Assembly: GCA_964291475.2 (NCBI GenBank)
Contig: OZ220064.1
Coordinates: 20,234 to 84,233, forward strand
Reading direction: 5' to 3'
From: DAOUKH01 sp964291475
GTDB taxonomy: Bacteria; Chloroflexota; Dehalococcoidia; SHYB01
Length of the DNA stretch: 64,000 nt
Shown: one piece after another, positions 24,719 through 33,394 of the stretch
Layout: each line of letters begins with the position of its first letter
How positions within the stretch are numbered: position 1 is the stretch's first letter
Translations under genes and position numbers: made by a program
The notes under the pieces: generated by a model
Database searches by the model: none
What the model was told of the DNA's origin: nothing
The model's input: only the letters and a program-made list of their open reading frames with translations

Positions 24719-25501
24719 CTATTCGCCCTTGAACGTGGGGGGCCGCTTCTCAAGAAAGGCGGCGAGGCCTTCCTTGCCGTCCTCGGTGGCCAGCAGACGC
24801 AGCATGCCGCGGAGGTCGTCGGTCACGGCGTCGGAGAGCGTCTGCTTCGCGCCCTCAACGACGCGGGACTTGATCTCGGCCACGGCGAGCGGCGCCTTCT
24901 CGGCGATCTTCGCCGCCGTTTCCAAGGCCCGCTCCATCAGCCCCTCCGCCGGCGTCACTTCATTGACCAGGCCCCACGCCAGAGCGTCCTGGGCCCCGAG
25001 CATGTCGCCGGTGAGCAGCAGGGGCTGCGCGCGCGTCTTCCCGATGAGCCGGGTCAGACGCTGCGTGCCGCCCCAGCCGGGCGTGATGCCGAGGTTGATC
25101 TCGGGCTGCCCGAAGCGGGCGTGCTCGGCGGCGATCCTGATGTCGCAGGCCATGGCCAGCTCCGCCCCGCCGCCCAGGCAGAAGCCGTTGATGGCCGCGA
25201 CTACCGCCTTGGGGAACGACTCGATGCGGTCGAACAACCGCGCCGCCTGAAACAGGGGATGGTCGTCGTCGATCTCCTCGACCCGTGAGAGCAGCTTGAT
25301 GTCGGCCCCCGCGCAGAACATCTTCTCCCCCGCCCCGGTGATCACCACCGCCCCCACCTCGCGGTCCTTCTCCACGGCGTCGAGCGCGGCGGACAGGCCC
25401 GCGATGACGTCGGTCCCCATCGAGTTGGCCGGCGGATTGTCGATGGTGAGGACGGTCACGGCCCCATGGCGCGCGGTGGATACGGCAGTCTGTTCCGGCA
25501 T
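24719..25501 (-). CDS. Enoyl-CoA hydratase/isomerase family protein
   Basis: This 260-aa crotonase-fold enzyme has the CoA oxyanion-hole segments FCAGADIKLL and GFCLGGGAELAMACD. Both catalytic Glu are present (Glu114 and Glu134, 20 apart as in rat crotonase), followed by the typical GITPGWGGTQRLTRLIG. It should hydrate trans-2-enoyl-CoA in beta-oxidation or a related degradation route. GAGGAG about 7 nt before the ATG supports the start. It diverges from the 5S rRNA gene. Confidence 0.94.
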   Translation of the reverse strand: MPEQTAVSTARHGAVTVLTIDNPPANSMGTDVIAGLSAALDAVEKDREVGAVVITGAGEKMFCAGADIKLLSRVEEIDDDHPLFQAARLFDRIESFPKAVVAAINGFCLGGGAELAMACDIRIAAEHARFGQPEINLGITPGWGGTQRLTRLIGKTRAQPLLLTGDMLGAQDALAWGLVNEVTPAEGLMERALETAAKIAEKAPLAVAEIKSRVVEGAKQTLSDAVTDDLRGMLRLLATEDGKEGLAAFLEKRPPTFKGE

Positions 25502-25608
25502 GGAGAAGCTCCTCGGGAGGTGTCGCTTCGACCCCGGCTTCGGCGGGGCGGTTCGCGGCTCTAGTCTAGTCTAGCGCACCCCGTTCGCGCGGAAGCCGGA
25601 CGCGCCGC

Positions 25609-25638
25609 TTGAGCAACCGCTCTCCGCTGCGTTATACT
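25609..25638 (+). promoter_or_regulatory. Promoter of the 5S rRNA gene
   Basis: The -35 box TTGAGC (25609-25614) and -10 box TATACT (25633-25638) are 18 bp apart. The predicted start lies about 25644, at the 5' end of the 5S gene, so the 5S RNA may be transcribed on its own with almost no leader. Confidence 0.6.
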
Positions 25639-25642
25639 TGAT

Positions 25643-25765
25643 GCCTCTGGTGGCCAGAGCGGTGTGGACCCACCCGTTCCCATCCCGAACACGGAAGTGA
25701 AACGCACCAGCGCAGACGATACTCGAGGGGGAACCCTCTGTGGAAAATATGCCGCCGCCAGGGGT
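25643..25765 (+). rRNA. rrf: 5S ribosomal RNA (solitary)
   Basis: This ~120-nt gene shows the 5S hallmarks. The ends pair (CCTCTGGTGG with CCGCCAGGGG), with GGACCCACCCGTTCCCATCC and CCGAACACGGAAGTGAAACG inside, and the tail GTGGAAAATATGCCGCCGCC. No 23S rRNA adjoins it. It has its own promoter just upstream and a strong terminator just downstream. The end points are accurate to a few bases. Confidence 0.95.
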
Positions 25766-25771
25766 TTTCTT

Positions 25772-25804
25772 AAGGGCCTGACTCCACAGTCAGGCCCTTT
25801 GGTT
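25772..25804 (+). terminator. Intrinsic terminator after 5S rRNA
   Basis: A 12-bp perfect stem (AAGGGCCTGACT / AGTCAGGCCCTT) closes a CCAC loop and is followed by TTGGTTT. It ends the solitary 5S transcript. Confidence 0.8.
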
Positions 25805-25874
25805 TAAGCCTTACCGCCGGCCCCGGCGAAGCTCCACCGATCCGGGCCCACAGGAGTCGACAGGTTCGCAGACC

Positions 25875-25904
25875 TTTACAGCCCCAGAAGCCCATCCGTA
25901 TAAT
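25875..25904 (+). promoter_or_regulatory. Sigma70-type promoter for rpsA
   Basis: The -35 box TTTACA (25875-25880) and a perfect TATAAT -10 (25899-25904) are 18 bp apart. The predicted transcription start is near 25911, about 30 nt before the rpsA GTG. Confidence 0.7.
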
Positions 25905-25939
25905 GCGCCGTAACCCAGCTACCCAGGCAGAGTGAACTT

Positions 25940-27331
25940 GTGACCCAGCAGTCCGGCGAATTCGATATGGACCAGTTGCTCGATGAGGCCGAGCAGGGGT
26001 ACCAAAACCTCTATCGCGGCCAAGTCGTCGACGGGGTCATCATGAAGGTTGACAAGGACGGCGTCCTCGTCAACGTCGGACAGAAGACCGAGGGTGTCGT
26101 CCCCTCCCGCGAGATGCGGACGCTGACGCCCGCCGACGTAGAAGAGTTAAAGGAAGGCGACCCCATCGTCGTCGCCGTCGTCCGGCCCGAGACCGACGAG
26201 GGCCAGGCGGTCCTTTCCCTGGACCGCGCGCGGGGCGAGATGGGCTGGCGCGTCCTTCTTCAGCATGCTCAAGACGGGACCGTCATCGAGGCGCCGGTCA
26301 CCGGCTTCAACAAGGGCGGGGCCGTGGTGAACGCCGAGGGCGTCCAGGGTTTCGTCCCTCTCTCTCAGCTGACCGCCGTAGGACGTCCACGGGGCGACGG
26401 GGTCCAGAACGAGGCCCTCGAAGCGCTCGTGGGCACGACGCTCAAGGTCAAGGTGATCGAGGTCAACCGCCGCCGCAACCGCGCCATTCTCTCCGAGCGC
26501 GCCGCGACGCAAGAGTTCCGCGCCGCCGGCAAGGCGAAGCTGCTCGCGGAGCTTCAAGAGGGCGAGCTGAAGCGCGGCGTGGTCAGCGGCACCACCAACT
26601 TCGGCGCCTTCGTCGATCTCGGCGGCGCCGACGGCCTCATCCACATCTCCGAGCTTTCGTGGCAGCCGGTGCGCCGCCCCGAGGACGTCGTCAATGTCGG
26701 CGATGAGGTCGAGGTGCTCGTGGTCAAGGTCGATCAGGAAGCCCAACGCATCGCGTTGAGCCTCAAGCGGACCAAGCCTGAGCCGTGGGCCGAGGTGCCT
26801 TACCGGTACCATGAGGGACAGATCGTCCCCGCGACGGTCACCAAGCTCGCCACCTTCGGCGCCTTCGCCCGCATCGAGGATGGCGTCGAGGGGCTCATCC
26901 ATATCTCTGAGCTGGCCGACCGCATGATCCAGCATCCCCGCGAGGTCGTAACCGAAGGCAAGGACGTGATGGTCAAGATCGTTCGGGTCGACCCCGCGCG
27001 CAGGCGCATCGGTCTGAGCCTCAAGCAGGTCGACGCGGATGGTGACGAGAGCCCCGCCCCAGTGCCGCGTCAGGCTGCACCGGAACCGCGGTCCGCGCCA
27101 CCCGAGCAGCGCTTCGGCCCGGGAGAGGCGGAGCATCGCGTCGAGCGCCCCGCGCTCGACTCGGCGCTCGCCGCCCAGCTTGCCGAGGCGGTCTCGGCCG
27201 GCGAAGAGGCAGCCGGCGCCGAGGTTGGGCCGGACGCGCAATCTGATGATACGATGAATGAGTCCGCAGGCGAGACCGCCGCCGCTCCGGCCGAGGAAGA
27301 AACGGAGCGCGTCACAGGCGAGACCGCCTAG
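25940..27331 (+). CDS. rpsA: 30S ribosomal protein S1-like protein (four S1 domains)
   Basis: This 463-aa RNA-binding protein has four S1 (OB-fold) repeats at about residues 20-90, 105-172, 190-260 and 275-345. Family blocks include GQVVDGVIMKVDKDGVLVNVG, the LSRARGE-like LSLDRARGEMGW, RGVVSGTTNFGAFVDLG with GLIHISELSW, and GLIHISELAD. The last ~110 residues are low-complexity, acidic and rich in Ala and Pro. It helps load mRNA on the 30S subunit. The GTG at 25940 is taken as start, with an ATG nine codons later as an alternative. clpC follows 53 bp downstream. Confidence 0.92.
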   Translation: MTQQSGEFDMDQLLDEAEQGYQNLYRGQVVDGVIMKVDKDGVLVNVGQKTEGVVPSREMRTLTPADVEELKEGDPIVVAVVRPETDEGQAVLSLDRARGEMGWRVLLQHAQDGTVIEAPVTGFNKGGAVVNAEGVQGFVPLSQLTAVGRPRGDGVQNEALEALVGTTLKVKVIEVNRRRNRAILSERAATQEFRAAGKAKLLAELQEGELKRGVVSGTTNFGAFVDLGGADGLIHISELSWQPVRRPEDVVNVGDEVEVLVVKVDQEAQRIALSLKRTKPEPWAEVPYRYHEGQIVPATVTKLATFGAFARIEDGVEGLIHISELADRMIQHPREVVTEGKDVMVKIVRVDPARRRIGLSLKQVDADGDESPAPVPRQAAPEPRSAPPEQRFGPGEAEHRVERPALDSALAAQLAEAVSAGEEAAGAEVGPDAQSDDTMNESAGETAAAPAEEETERVTGETA

Positions 27332-27384
27332 GAACTACGGAGTGCTCAGTCAGTTAAGCAACCCGCTCACACGGAGCAACGCCT

Positions 27385-29952
27385 ATGGCTAGCAGGTTCG
27401 AAAAATTCTCCGAACGCGCCCGCCGGGTTCTCTCCCTGGCCCAGGAAGAGGCCCAGCGGTTTAATCACAACTACATCGGCACCGAGCACATCCTCTTGGG
27501 CCTCGTGCGCGAGACCGAGGGCGTGGCCGCCCGCGTGCTGTCCAACCTCGGCGTCGAGCTCACCAAGGTGCGCTCCGCCGTTGAGTTCATCATCGGCCGC
27601 GGCGAGAAATCGGTTCCCGGCGAGATCGGCCTGACGCCCCGCGCCAAGAAGGTGATCGAGCTCGCGGTCGACGAGGCCCGCCGCCTTAACCACAGTTATA
27701 TCGGCACCGAGCACCTGCTCATCGGCCTGCTCCGCGAGGGCGAGGGCGTGGCCGCCGGCGTCCTCGAAAGCCTCGGCGTCACCCTCGAGAAGATTAGGAA
27801 CGAGACCAGCCGCGTCCTCAGCCAGAGCGCGCCCCAGTCGGCGCAATCGGGCCGCAGCGGGACGCGCACCCCCGTGCTCGACCAGCTCGGCATCGACCTC
27901 ACCGCCGCCGCCCGCGCCGGCAAGCTCGACCCCGTGATCGGCCGCAAGAAGGAAATCGAACGGGTGGTCCAGATTCTTAGCCGCCGCACCAAGAACAACC
28001 CCGTGCTCATCGGCGAGCCCGGCGTCGGCAAGACCGCCATCGTCGAGGCCTTGGCGCAGCGCATCGTCGACGGTGAGGACATCCCCAATACCCTGCACCA
28101 GAAGCGCCTCGTCACCCTCGACATGGGCGCCCTCGTCGCCGGCACCAAATACCGCGGCGAGTTCGAGGAACGCCTCAAGAAGGTGATCGAAGAGATTAAG
28201 ACCTCGGGCAACTGCGTCCTGTTCATCGACGAGATGCACACCATGGTGGGCGCGGGCGCCGCCGAGGGCGCCGTGGACGCGGCGAACATCCTCAAACCCT
28301 CCCTTTCGCGCGGCGAGCTGCAGACCATCGGCGCCACCACCCTCGACGAGTACCGCAAGTACGTCGAGCGGGATGCCGCCCTCGAACGCCGCTTCCAGCC
28401 GGTGCAGGTCGAGCAGCCGAGCGCCGACGAGACCGTCGCGATCCTTCGCGGCATCAAGGTCCGGTACGAAGAGCACCACAATCTGAAGATCAACGAGGAG
28501 GCCCTCCGGGCGTGCGCCAGCTTGGCCTCCCGCTACATCTCCGACCGCTTCCTCCCCGACAAGGCCATCGACCTCATGGACGAGGCCGCCTCCCGCGTGC
28601 GCATCCGAGGCACGACCACGCCCCTTTCCGTTAAAGAGGCGCGGCAGGTCCTCAACAAGGTGCACACCGAGAAGGAAGAGGCCATCGGCGGCCAGCAGTA
28701 CGAGTTCGCCGCCGAGTTGCGCGACCGCGAGATACAGCTCACCGAGAAACTCGAGCAGCTGGAACGGGACTGGAACGACGCCCAGGACGCCACCGGCCTC
28801 GAGGTCACCGAGGAAGACATCGCCGAAGTCGTCGGCATGTGGACCGGCATCCCGGTGACGCGCCTTGCGACCGAAGAGACCACGCGGCTCCTCCAGATGG
28901 AAGGCGTGCTGCACAAACGCATCATCGGCCAGGACGAGGCGATCGCCGTGATCGCCCGCGCCATCCGCCGCGCCCGCGCCGGCCTCAAGGACTCGCGCCG
29001 CCCCATCGGTGTCTTCCTCTTCCTAGGCCCTACCGGCGTCGGCAAGACGGAGCTCGTCCGCGTGCTCGCCGAGTTCATGTTCGGCAGCGAAGAGTCGATG
29101 ATCCGCCTCGACATGTCCGAGTTCATGGAGCGCCACACCGTGGCCCGCCTCGTCGGCTCCCCGCCCGGCTACGTCGGCTATGACGACGGCGGCCAGTTGA
29201 CCGAGGCGGTGCGCCGCAAGAGCTACAGCGTCATCCTCTTGGACGAGATCGAGAAGGCCCACCCCGAGGTCTTCAACATCCTCCTCCAGATCTTCGACGA
29301 CGGCCACCTCACCGACGCCAAAGGCCGGAAGGTGGACTTCCGCAACTCGATCATCGTGATGACCTCGAACATCGGCGCCGAGCTGATCCGCCGCAATACC
29401 GCCATCGGCTTCGCAACCGGCGGCGACGAGTCGGAGGACGCCAAGCGCGCCTACGAAGCGATGAAGGAAAAGGTCACCAGCGAGGTCAAGAAGGTCTTCC
29501 GCCCCGAATTCCTCAACCGGATCGACTCGCAGGTCGTCTTCCACGCCTTGGAACAGAAACACATCGAGGAGATCGTGGGCCTCATGCTCGACCTCGTGGC
29601 TAAGGCGGTCGTCGAGAAGGGGATGGGCTTCCGCGCCACGCCCGAGGCGATGTCCTTCCTCGCGAAGGAAGGGTACGACCCCACGTTCGGGGCCAGGCCG
29701 CTGCGGCGCAAGATCCAAGACCTCGTCGAAGACCCGCTCTCGGAAGCGGTGCTCCGCGGCGAGTTCGACGTCGGGGACAACGTTGTGATCGATGTCGAGG
29801 ACGGCGAGATCAAGCTTCACAAAGGGCCGGCCGCGATCCCGGAGGGCGATGCCCCCGCGGCCGCGCTGCCCGCGGGAGACGACTTGGACGAAGCCCTGCC
29901 GGAGCCCCCCGAAGGGGCCGCGGCGGGCACGGAGCCGCCGCCCGCCGGCTAG
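27385..29952 (+). CDS. clpC: ATP-dependent Clp protease ATP-binding subunit ClpC
   Basis: This 855-aa Hsp100 unfoldase feeds proteins to ClpP. Two N-terminal Clp repeats (FNHNYIGTEHILLGL and LNHSYIGTEHLLIGL) precede AAA domain 1, which has Walker A GEPGVGKT near residue 211 and DEMHTMVGAGAAEGA. A UVR-like middle region (EKEEAIGGQQYEFAAELRD) marks ClpC rather than ClpB. AAA domain 2 has Walker A GPTGVGKT near residue 548 and a C-terminal D2-small domain. The ~40-residue tail is low-complexity. GGAG lies 9 nt before the ATG. A stem (CCTTCCTC/GAGGAAGG, 29975-30000) just after the gene could weakly terminate transcription. Confidence 0.96.
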   Translation: MASRFEKFSERARRVLSLAQEEAQRFNHNYIGTEHILLGLVRETEGVAARVLSNLGVELTKVRSAVEFIIGRGEKSVPGEIGLTPRAKKVIELAVDEARRLNHSYIGTEHLLIGLLREGEGVAAGVLESLGVTLEKIRNETSRVLSQSAPQSAQSGRSGTRTPVLDQLGIDLTAAARAGKLDPVIGRKKEIERVVQILSRRTKNNPVLIGEPGVGKTAIVEALAQRIVDGEDIPNTLHQKRLVTLDMGALVAGTKYRGEFEERLKKVIEEIKTSGNCVLFIDEMHTMVGAGAAEGAVDAANILKPSLSRGELQTIGATTLDEYRKYVERDAALERRFQPVQVEQPSADETVAILRGIKVRYEEHHNLKINEEALRACASLASRYISDRFLPDKAIDLMDEAASRVRIRGTTTPLSVKEARQVLNKVHTEKEEAIGGQQYEFAAELRDREIQLTEKLEQLERDWNDAQDATGLEVTEEDIAEVVGMWTGIPVTRLATEETTRLLQMEGVLHKRIIGQDEAIAVIARAIRRARAGLKDSRRPIGVFLFLGPTGVGKTELVRVLAEFMFGSEESMIRLDMSEFMERHTVARLVGSPPGYVGYDDGGQLTEAVRRKSYSVILLDEIEKAHPEVFNILLQIFDDGHLTDAKGRKVDFRNSIIVMTSNIGAELIRRNTAIGFATGGDESEDAKRAYEAMKEKVTSEVKKVFRPEFLNRIDSQVVFHALEQKHIEEIVGLMLDLVAKAVVEKGMGFRATPEAMSFLAKEGYDPTFGARPLRRKIQDLVEDPLSEAVLRGEFDVGDNVVIDVEDGEIKLHKGPAAIPEGDAPAAALPAGDDLDEALPEPPEGAAAGTEPPPAG

Positions 29953-30037
29953 TCGCGCCTCCCTTGCCCCGGATCCTTCCTCGTTAGCCATAGAGGAAGG
30001 GAAGGAGACCGCATCCGACAGACTGCGCCCGGATGGC

Positions 30038-30073
30038 AGACTTTGCATAACCGGGAGAGGAGACTTTGCATAA
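30038..30073 (+). repeat. Direct repeat AGACTTTGCATAA (two copies)
   Basis: The 13-bp sequence AGACTTTGCATAA occurs at 30038-30050 and again at 30061-30073, 23 bp apart. It resembles the GGAGACCTTTGCACAA end of the dispersed element at 33.4 kb, so it may be a relic of element ends, or a binding site upstream of the surface-protein gene. Confidence 0.4.
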
Positions 30074-30123
30074 GACGCCGCCGCTATGCCGCCGGTGTCG
30101 GTTGCGGAGGCGTGTCACCTGGG

Positions 30124-30152
30124 TTGATACTCCCAAAACGATGGTGTAGAAT
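30124..30152 (+). promoter_or_regulatory. Sigma70-type promoter for the DUF11 surface-protein gene
   Basis: The -35 TTGATA (30124-30129) and -10 TAGAAT (30147-30152) have exactly 17 bp spacing. They give a leader of about 80 nt before the ATG at 30241, so this gene is transcribed separately from clpC. Confidence 0.7.
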
Positions 30153-30240
30153 CCTTCACGCTTGCAGAACCCTTGGCCTCTTATGTCTTCAGCCGAACGT
30201 CCTGCACACGTCCCCAAAGTCCTGAATAAGGATTGGTGAA

Positions 30241-32883
30241 ATGAACCTGTTCACCGGCAAACCGCTCCCTTGGATCTATGGCGGCGCGATCGTTCTCGCC
30301 GTTATCGCCGCGATCGTTGTCGGTCTCGTGCTCGCCAGTTCTGCGTCGACGACCGGCGCGGCGTCTCCGGATTCAGCGTCGTCTTCGCCCAGCGTTGCCG
30401 GCCAGCTTCAGTCCCATGGCCCTGGGTTGGGCAATGGTCTGCCCGGCGGCGAGGTCACCGCATCATCCGTGGCGCCCGGCAGCCCCTCGATTCGCGCCCA
30501 GCAGAACGTCACGCCGGCCAGTGTGACGATCAGCCCCGCGGAGGACTACAACCCCATCAGGAGCCAGCACACCTTCACCATTGAGGTGGAACAGGCCGAC
30601 GGCTCGGCCGCCCCAGGTGCCGCCGTCGAACTTATCCTTAACCGCTTCGGCGACGCCGTCGGCGACATTGTCTCGATCGGCGGCGTCGATCCCGACAAGG
30701 TCGACAACACCTTCGGCCGTGTCACCACGGACGACAACGGCGAGGCCACCCTCACCATTACCGCGACCCGCGAGGGCGACACCGACGTCACCGCCTACGT
30801 CCCCGCCATCGAGGACGCGAACGCCCACAAGGTCTTCGCCGTCAAGCATTGGGTCGACATGGTCGCGACGTTCCCCGCGGACGCCTCGAACCTCGTCGGC
30901 ACCGAGCACCCGATGGCCGTCGCGGTCAGCCGCGTGAGCGACGGTTCGCCTCTTGAGGGCGTCCCGGTCATTTGGTCGCTCACCGACGGCACGCCGGATG
31001 CGACACTCAACGGCCAGGCCAGCGAGGTTTCGACGGTCACGGACGCCGAGGGCGTCTCCAGCGTGGTACTCGAACAGGTTACGCCCGCGACCGGCGACAA
31101 CACCGTCTACATCAGCGTCCTGCACTCCACGGGCGATGAGCTCTACTCCAGGATCGTCACCAAGACGTGGCAGGCGCCTTCGCTCAATGTCACGAAGGAC
31201 GGACCCGCCAGCGTCGGTCTCTCCAGGACGGCCAACTACGTCATCAACGTCACCAACGAAGGCGACCGCACGGCGACGGGCGTCACGCTCACCGACACCC
31301 TGCCCGCGGGCATGAGCTACGTGAGCGCCGACCCTGAGCCCACCGAGCTCGGCGACGGCACCGTCGTCTGGTCGCTCGGCGACCTTGATCCCGCCGGTAA
31401 CGCCATGGTCTCGGTGACCCTCTCCGCGGACGCCGTCGGCGAAATGGTCAATACGGCTTCGGCCATCTCCACGGAAGGCTTCACCGGCGAGGGCGCCACC
31501 ACCACCATGGTGATCCCTGGCTCGCTCAGCGTCACCAAGACTGGTCCGGAGACGGCCAACATCACCGACATCGTCAACTACGAGATCACCGTGACCAACG
31601 ACGGTGAGGGCGCGCTGACTGACGTGACGATCACCGACACGGTGCCCGAAGGCCTCACCTTCTTCAGCGGCGTCCCGGGTCCGACGGAAGGCACCACCTG
31701 GAACCTCGGCACGCTCGAGGCGGGTGAGTCCCGGACCATCATGGTCGCCGCCTCCGGTGACGCTGCCGGCGACTACTCGCTGCCGGTCACCGTCACCTCC
31801 GCGGAGGGCGCCCAGGCCGACGCCAACGTCGACACCACCGTTGTCGCGCCTGACCTCGCCGTGACCAAGACGGCCTCCGCCGACACGTTCCTCGTGGGCA
31901 CGGAAGTGACCTTCACCATCGAGGTCACCAACAACGGCGACGGCCCGGCCTTCGGCGCGGCGGTGTCCGATACCATGCCGGCCGGCCTGACCGTGGTCAG
32001 CTCCGATCCTGAGGCGGCCGTCGGCGAAGATGGCAGCCTGAACTGGACCGTCGACCAGCTCGACGCCGGAGCATCGACGACCTTCACGGTTGTCGTGACC
32101 GCCGCCGAGTCCGGCGACTACGAGAACGCGGCTGCCGTCACGGTGCTCGACACCACCGCAGAGGCCGACGTTTCCGTCCGTGCCAACACGCCGGGCATCG
32201 CCCTCCAGAAGATGGGCGGATCGGTCATGTACACCGATGGTCAGCGCGAATACCAGATCACCGCCACCAACAACGGCGAAGCCGCCCTGACTGGTGTCGT
32301 CATCACCGACACCATCCCGGCCGGCCTGAGCTACGTCGGTAGCGACAGCGACGGCGCGCACTCCGCCGGCGTGGTGACCTGGAACGTTGGCGACCTCGCC
32401 ATGGGTGAGTCCGTCACCGTCACCGTCACGCTGCGCGGCGACGCGGCTGGCATGTACACCAACGCGGCGTCCGTGACCAGCACCGAGGGCGCGAGCGACG
32501 AGACCACCTTCGATGTCGAGGTCCTCGCCGCGGCCGGCGCGTCGCTTGCCATCCTCGACGATAACGACCCGATCGGTGTCGGCGAGGTGACCACGTACAC
32601 CGTCACCGTGACCAACCAGGGTGAAGACTCGTCGCTGACCAACGTCACGCTCAGCGTCGTCATCCCGACCGAGTTCACCATCGTCTCCGCCGGTGACGGC
32701 ACGATCAGCGGCCAGCGGGTGGCCTTCGACCTCGGCGAGATCGGAGTCGGCGCCGGAGAGACGGTCACGATCACCGTCGAGGCGAATACCGCCGGTGACG
32801 TGGTGGCCTCGGCCACGCTGACCTACGCCGAGTTCTCGCAAGCCATCACCGACGAGGAAGGCACGACGATCGTCGATCGGTAA
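30241..32883 (+). CDS. Surface-anchored repeat protein with Big-1-like and DUF11 domains
   Basis: This 880-aa protein has a short cytoplasmic start and one membrane helix at about residues 13-34. A Ser/Ala/Pro-rich linker follows, then two Ig-like Big-1-type domains (~95-315; DNGEATLTITATREGDTDV and GVSSVVLEQVTPATGDN). Five tandem DUF11 domains run to the C-terminus, each with YxIxVTNxGxxxLTxVxITDTxPxGL followed by a WxLGxLxxGxS turn. There is no sortase motif or signal-peptidase site after the helix, so it is probably anchored by the uncleaved N-terminal helix and projects outward. It is very acidic and poor in Cys. AAGGA precedes the ATG, and a strong terminator follows the gene. Adhesion or cell-envelope structure is a guess. 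Confidence 0.85.
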   Translation: MNLFTGKPLPWIYGGAIVLAVIAAIVVGLVLASSASTTGAASPDSASSSPSVAGQLQSHGPGLGNGLPGGEVTASSVAPGSPSIRAQQNVTPASVTISPAEDYNPIRSQHTFTIEVEQADGSAAPGAAVELILNRFGDAVGDIVSIGGVDPDKVDNTFGRVTTDDNGEATLTITATREGDTDVTAYVPAIEDANAHKVFAVKHWVDMVATFPADASNLVGTEHPMAVAVSRVSDGSPLEGVPVIWSLTDGTPDATLNGQASEVSTVTDAEGVSSVVLEQVTPATGDNTVYISVLHSTGDELYSRIVTKTWQAPSLNVTKDGPASVGLSRTANYVINVTNEGDRTATGVTLTDTLPAGMSYVSADPEPTELGDGTVVWSLGDLDPAGNAMVSVTLSADAVGEMVNTASAISTEGFTGEGATTTMVIPGSLSVTKTGPETANITDIVNYEITVTNDGEGALTDVTITDTVPEGLTFFSGVPGPTEGTTWNLGTLEAGESRTIMVAASGDAAGDYSLPVTVTSAEGAQADANVDTTVVAPDLAVTKTASADTFLVGTEVTFTIEVTNNGDGPAFGAAVSDTMPAGLTVVSSDPEAAVGEDGSLNWTVDQLDAGASTTFTVVVTAAESGDYENAAAVTVLDTTAEADVSVRANTPGIALQKMGGSVMYTDGQREYQITATNNGEAALTGVVITDTIPAGLSYVGSDSDGAHSAGVVTWNVGDLAMGESVTVTVTLRGDAAGMYTNAASVTSTEGASDETTFDVEVLAAAGASLAILDDNDPIGVGEVTTYTVTVTNQGEDSSLTNVTLSVVIPTEFTIVSAGDGTISGQRVAFDLGEIGVGAGETVTITVEANTAGDVVASATLTYAEFSQAITDEEGTTIVDR

Positions 32884-32948
32884 GCGCGAACGGCATAGCG
32901 AGCGGCCCCGCGAGGCAGAGGCGGGACCGCGCTAGGAACAACGAAGTC

Positions 32949-32983
32949 GATGGGGCCTCCAGCCGGAGGCCCCATCGTTGTTT
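32949..32983 (+). terminator. Strong intrinsic terminator after the surface-protein gene
   Basis: A perfect 12-bp stem (GATGGGGCCTCC / GGAGGCCCCATC) with an AGCC loop is followed by GTTGTTT. Confidence 0.85.
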
Positions 32984-33250
32984 CCCCCGAGCTCTCCCCC
33001 TGTATTGGGGACCTTTGCGAAATGCAAGCTGGTGGCAGGAATCTCCCGTGGGCGAGTCGCGACTCGCCCGGTCCCCTTCGCCCTGCCCGGCGGGCGCTCA
33101 CCGCGCGGGACCGTGAGCAATCGTCGCCGAGACGTAGCGCAACCGTGGCCGAAACGCGCTGACGATAGCGTAGCCGCCGCCAAATCGTGACAAGCTCGCG
33201 GCCAACGCCGTCCCGGCCAACGCCGCGCAACAGAAGTGGCCCGCGCCGAA
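32984..33250. other. Non-coding stretch with element-end-like sequence and a 20-bp palindrome
   Basis: No gene is apparent here. CTCTCCCCCTGTATTGGGGA and CCTTTGC at its start resemble the outer left flank of the dispersed element at 33395. A perfect 20-bp palindrome built from GGGCGAGTCG lies at 33050-33069. The remainder to 33250 shows only scattered CG-rich words and no convincing promoter or ORF. Confidence 0.5.
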
Positions 33251-33355
33251 AACGCTCACGAACGCTCATGAACGCTCATGGCGCTCACCAAACGTTCACG
33301 ACCTTACACCTGTAGCGCGTTCACGAACGCTCACCAACGCTCACCAACGTCCACG
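33251..33355 (+). repeat. Iteron-like array of nine 10-bp units
   Basis: Units of consensus AACGCTCACG occur back to back in two blocks: five at 33251-33300 and four at 33316-33355. Within a block the period is exactly 10 bp, one helical turn, so the units lie on one face of the DNA. The blocks are 15 bp apart. The array lies ~290 bp upstream of the 16S rRNA promoter. It may bind a regulator. It is not a CRISPR, because there are no spacers. Confidence 0.75.
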
Positions 33356-33394
33356 AGAAAGGCCGCATCGCGCGCCTGGAACTCTCCCCCTATT

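Noticed and set aside
25800..25940. A tRNA gene next to the 5S rRNA
   Set aside because: A TTCG-containing word is present, but no cloverleaf with acceptor pairing could be drawn by eye. No convincing tRNA was seen anywhere in the window.
30463..32841. A 792-codon open frame antisense to the DUF11 surface gene
   Set aside because: It has a His/Gly/Arg/Asp-rich composition and no domain, start signal or family feature. The sense frame has clear repeats, promoter and terminator.
33251..33355. Short repeats considered as a CRISPR array
   Set aside because: The units are 10 bp and contiguous, with no spacers, and there are no cas genes in the window.
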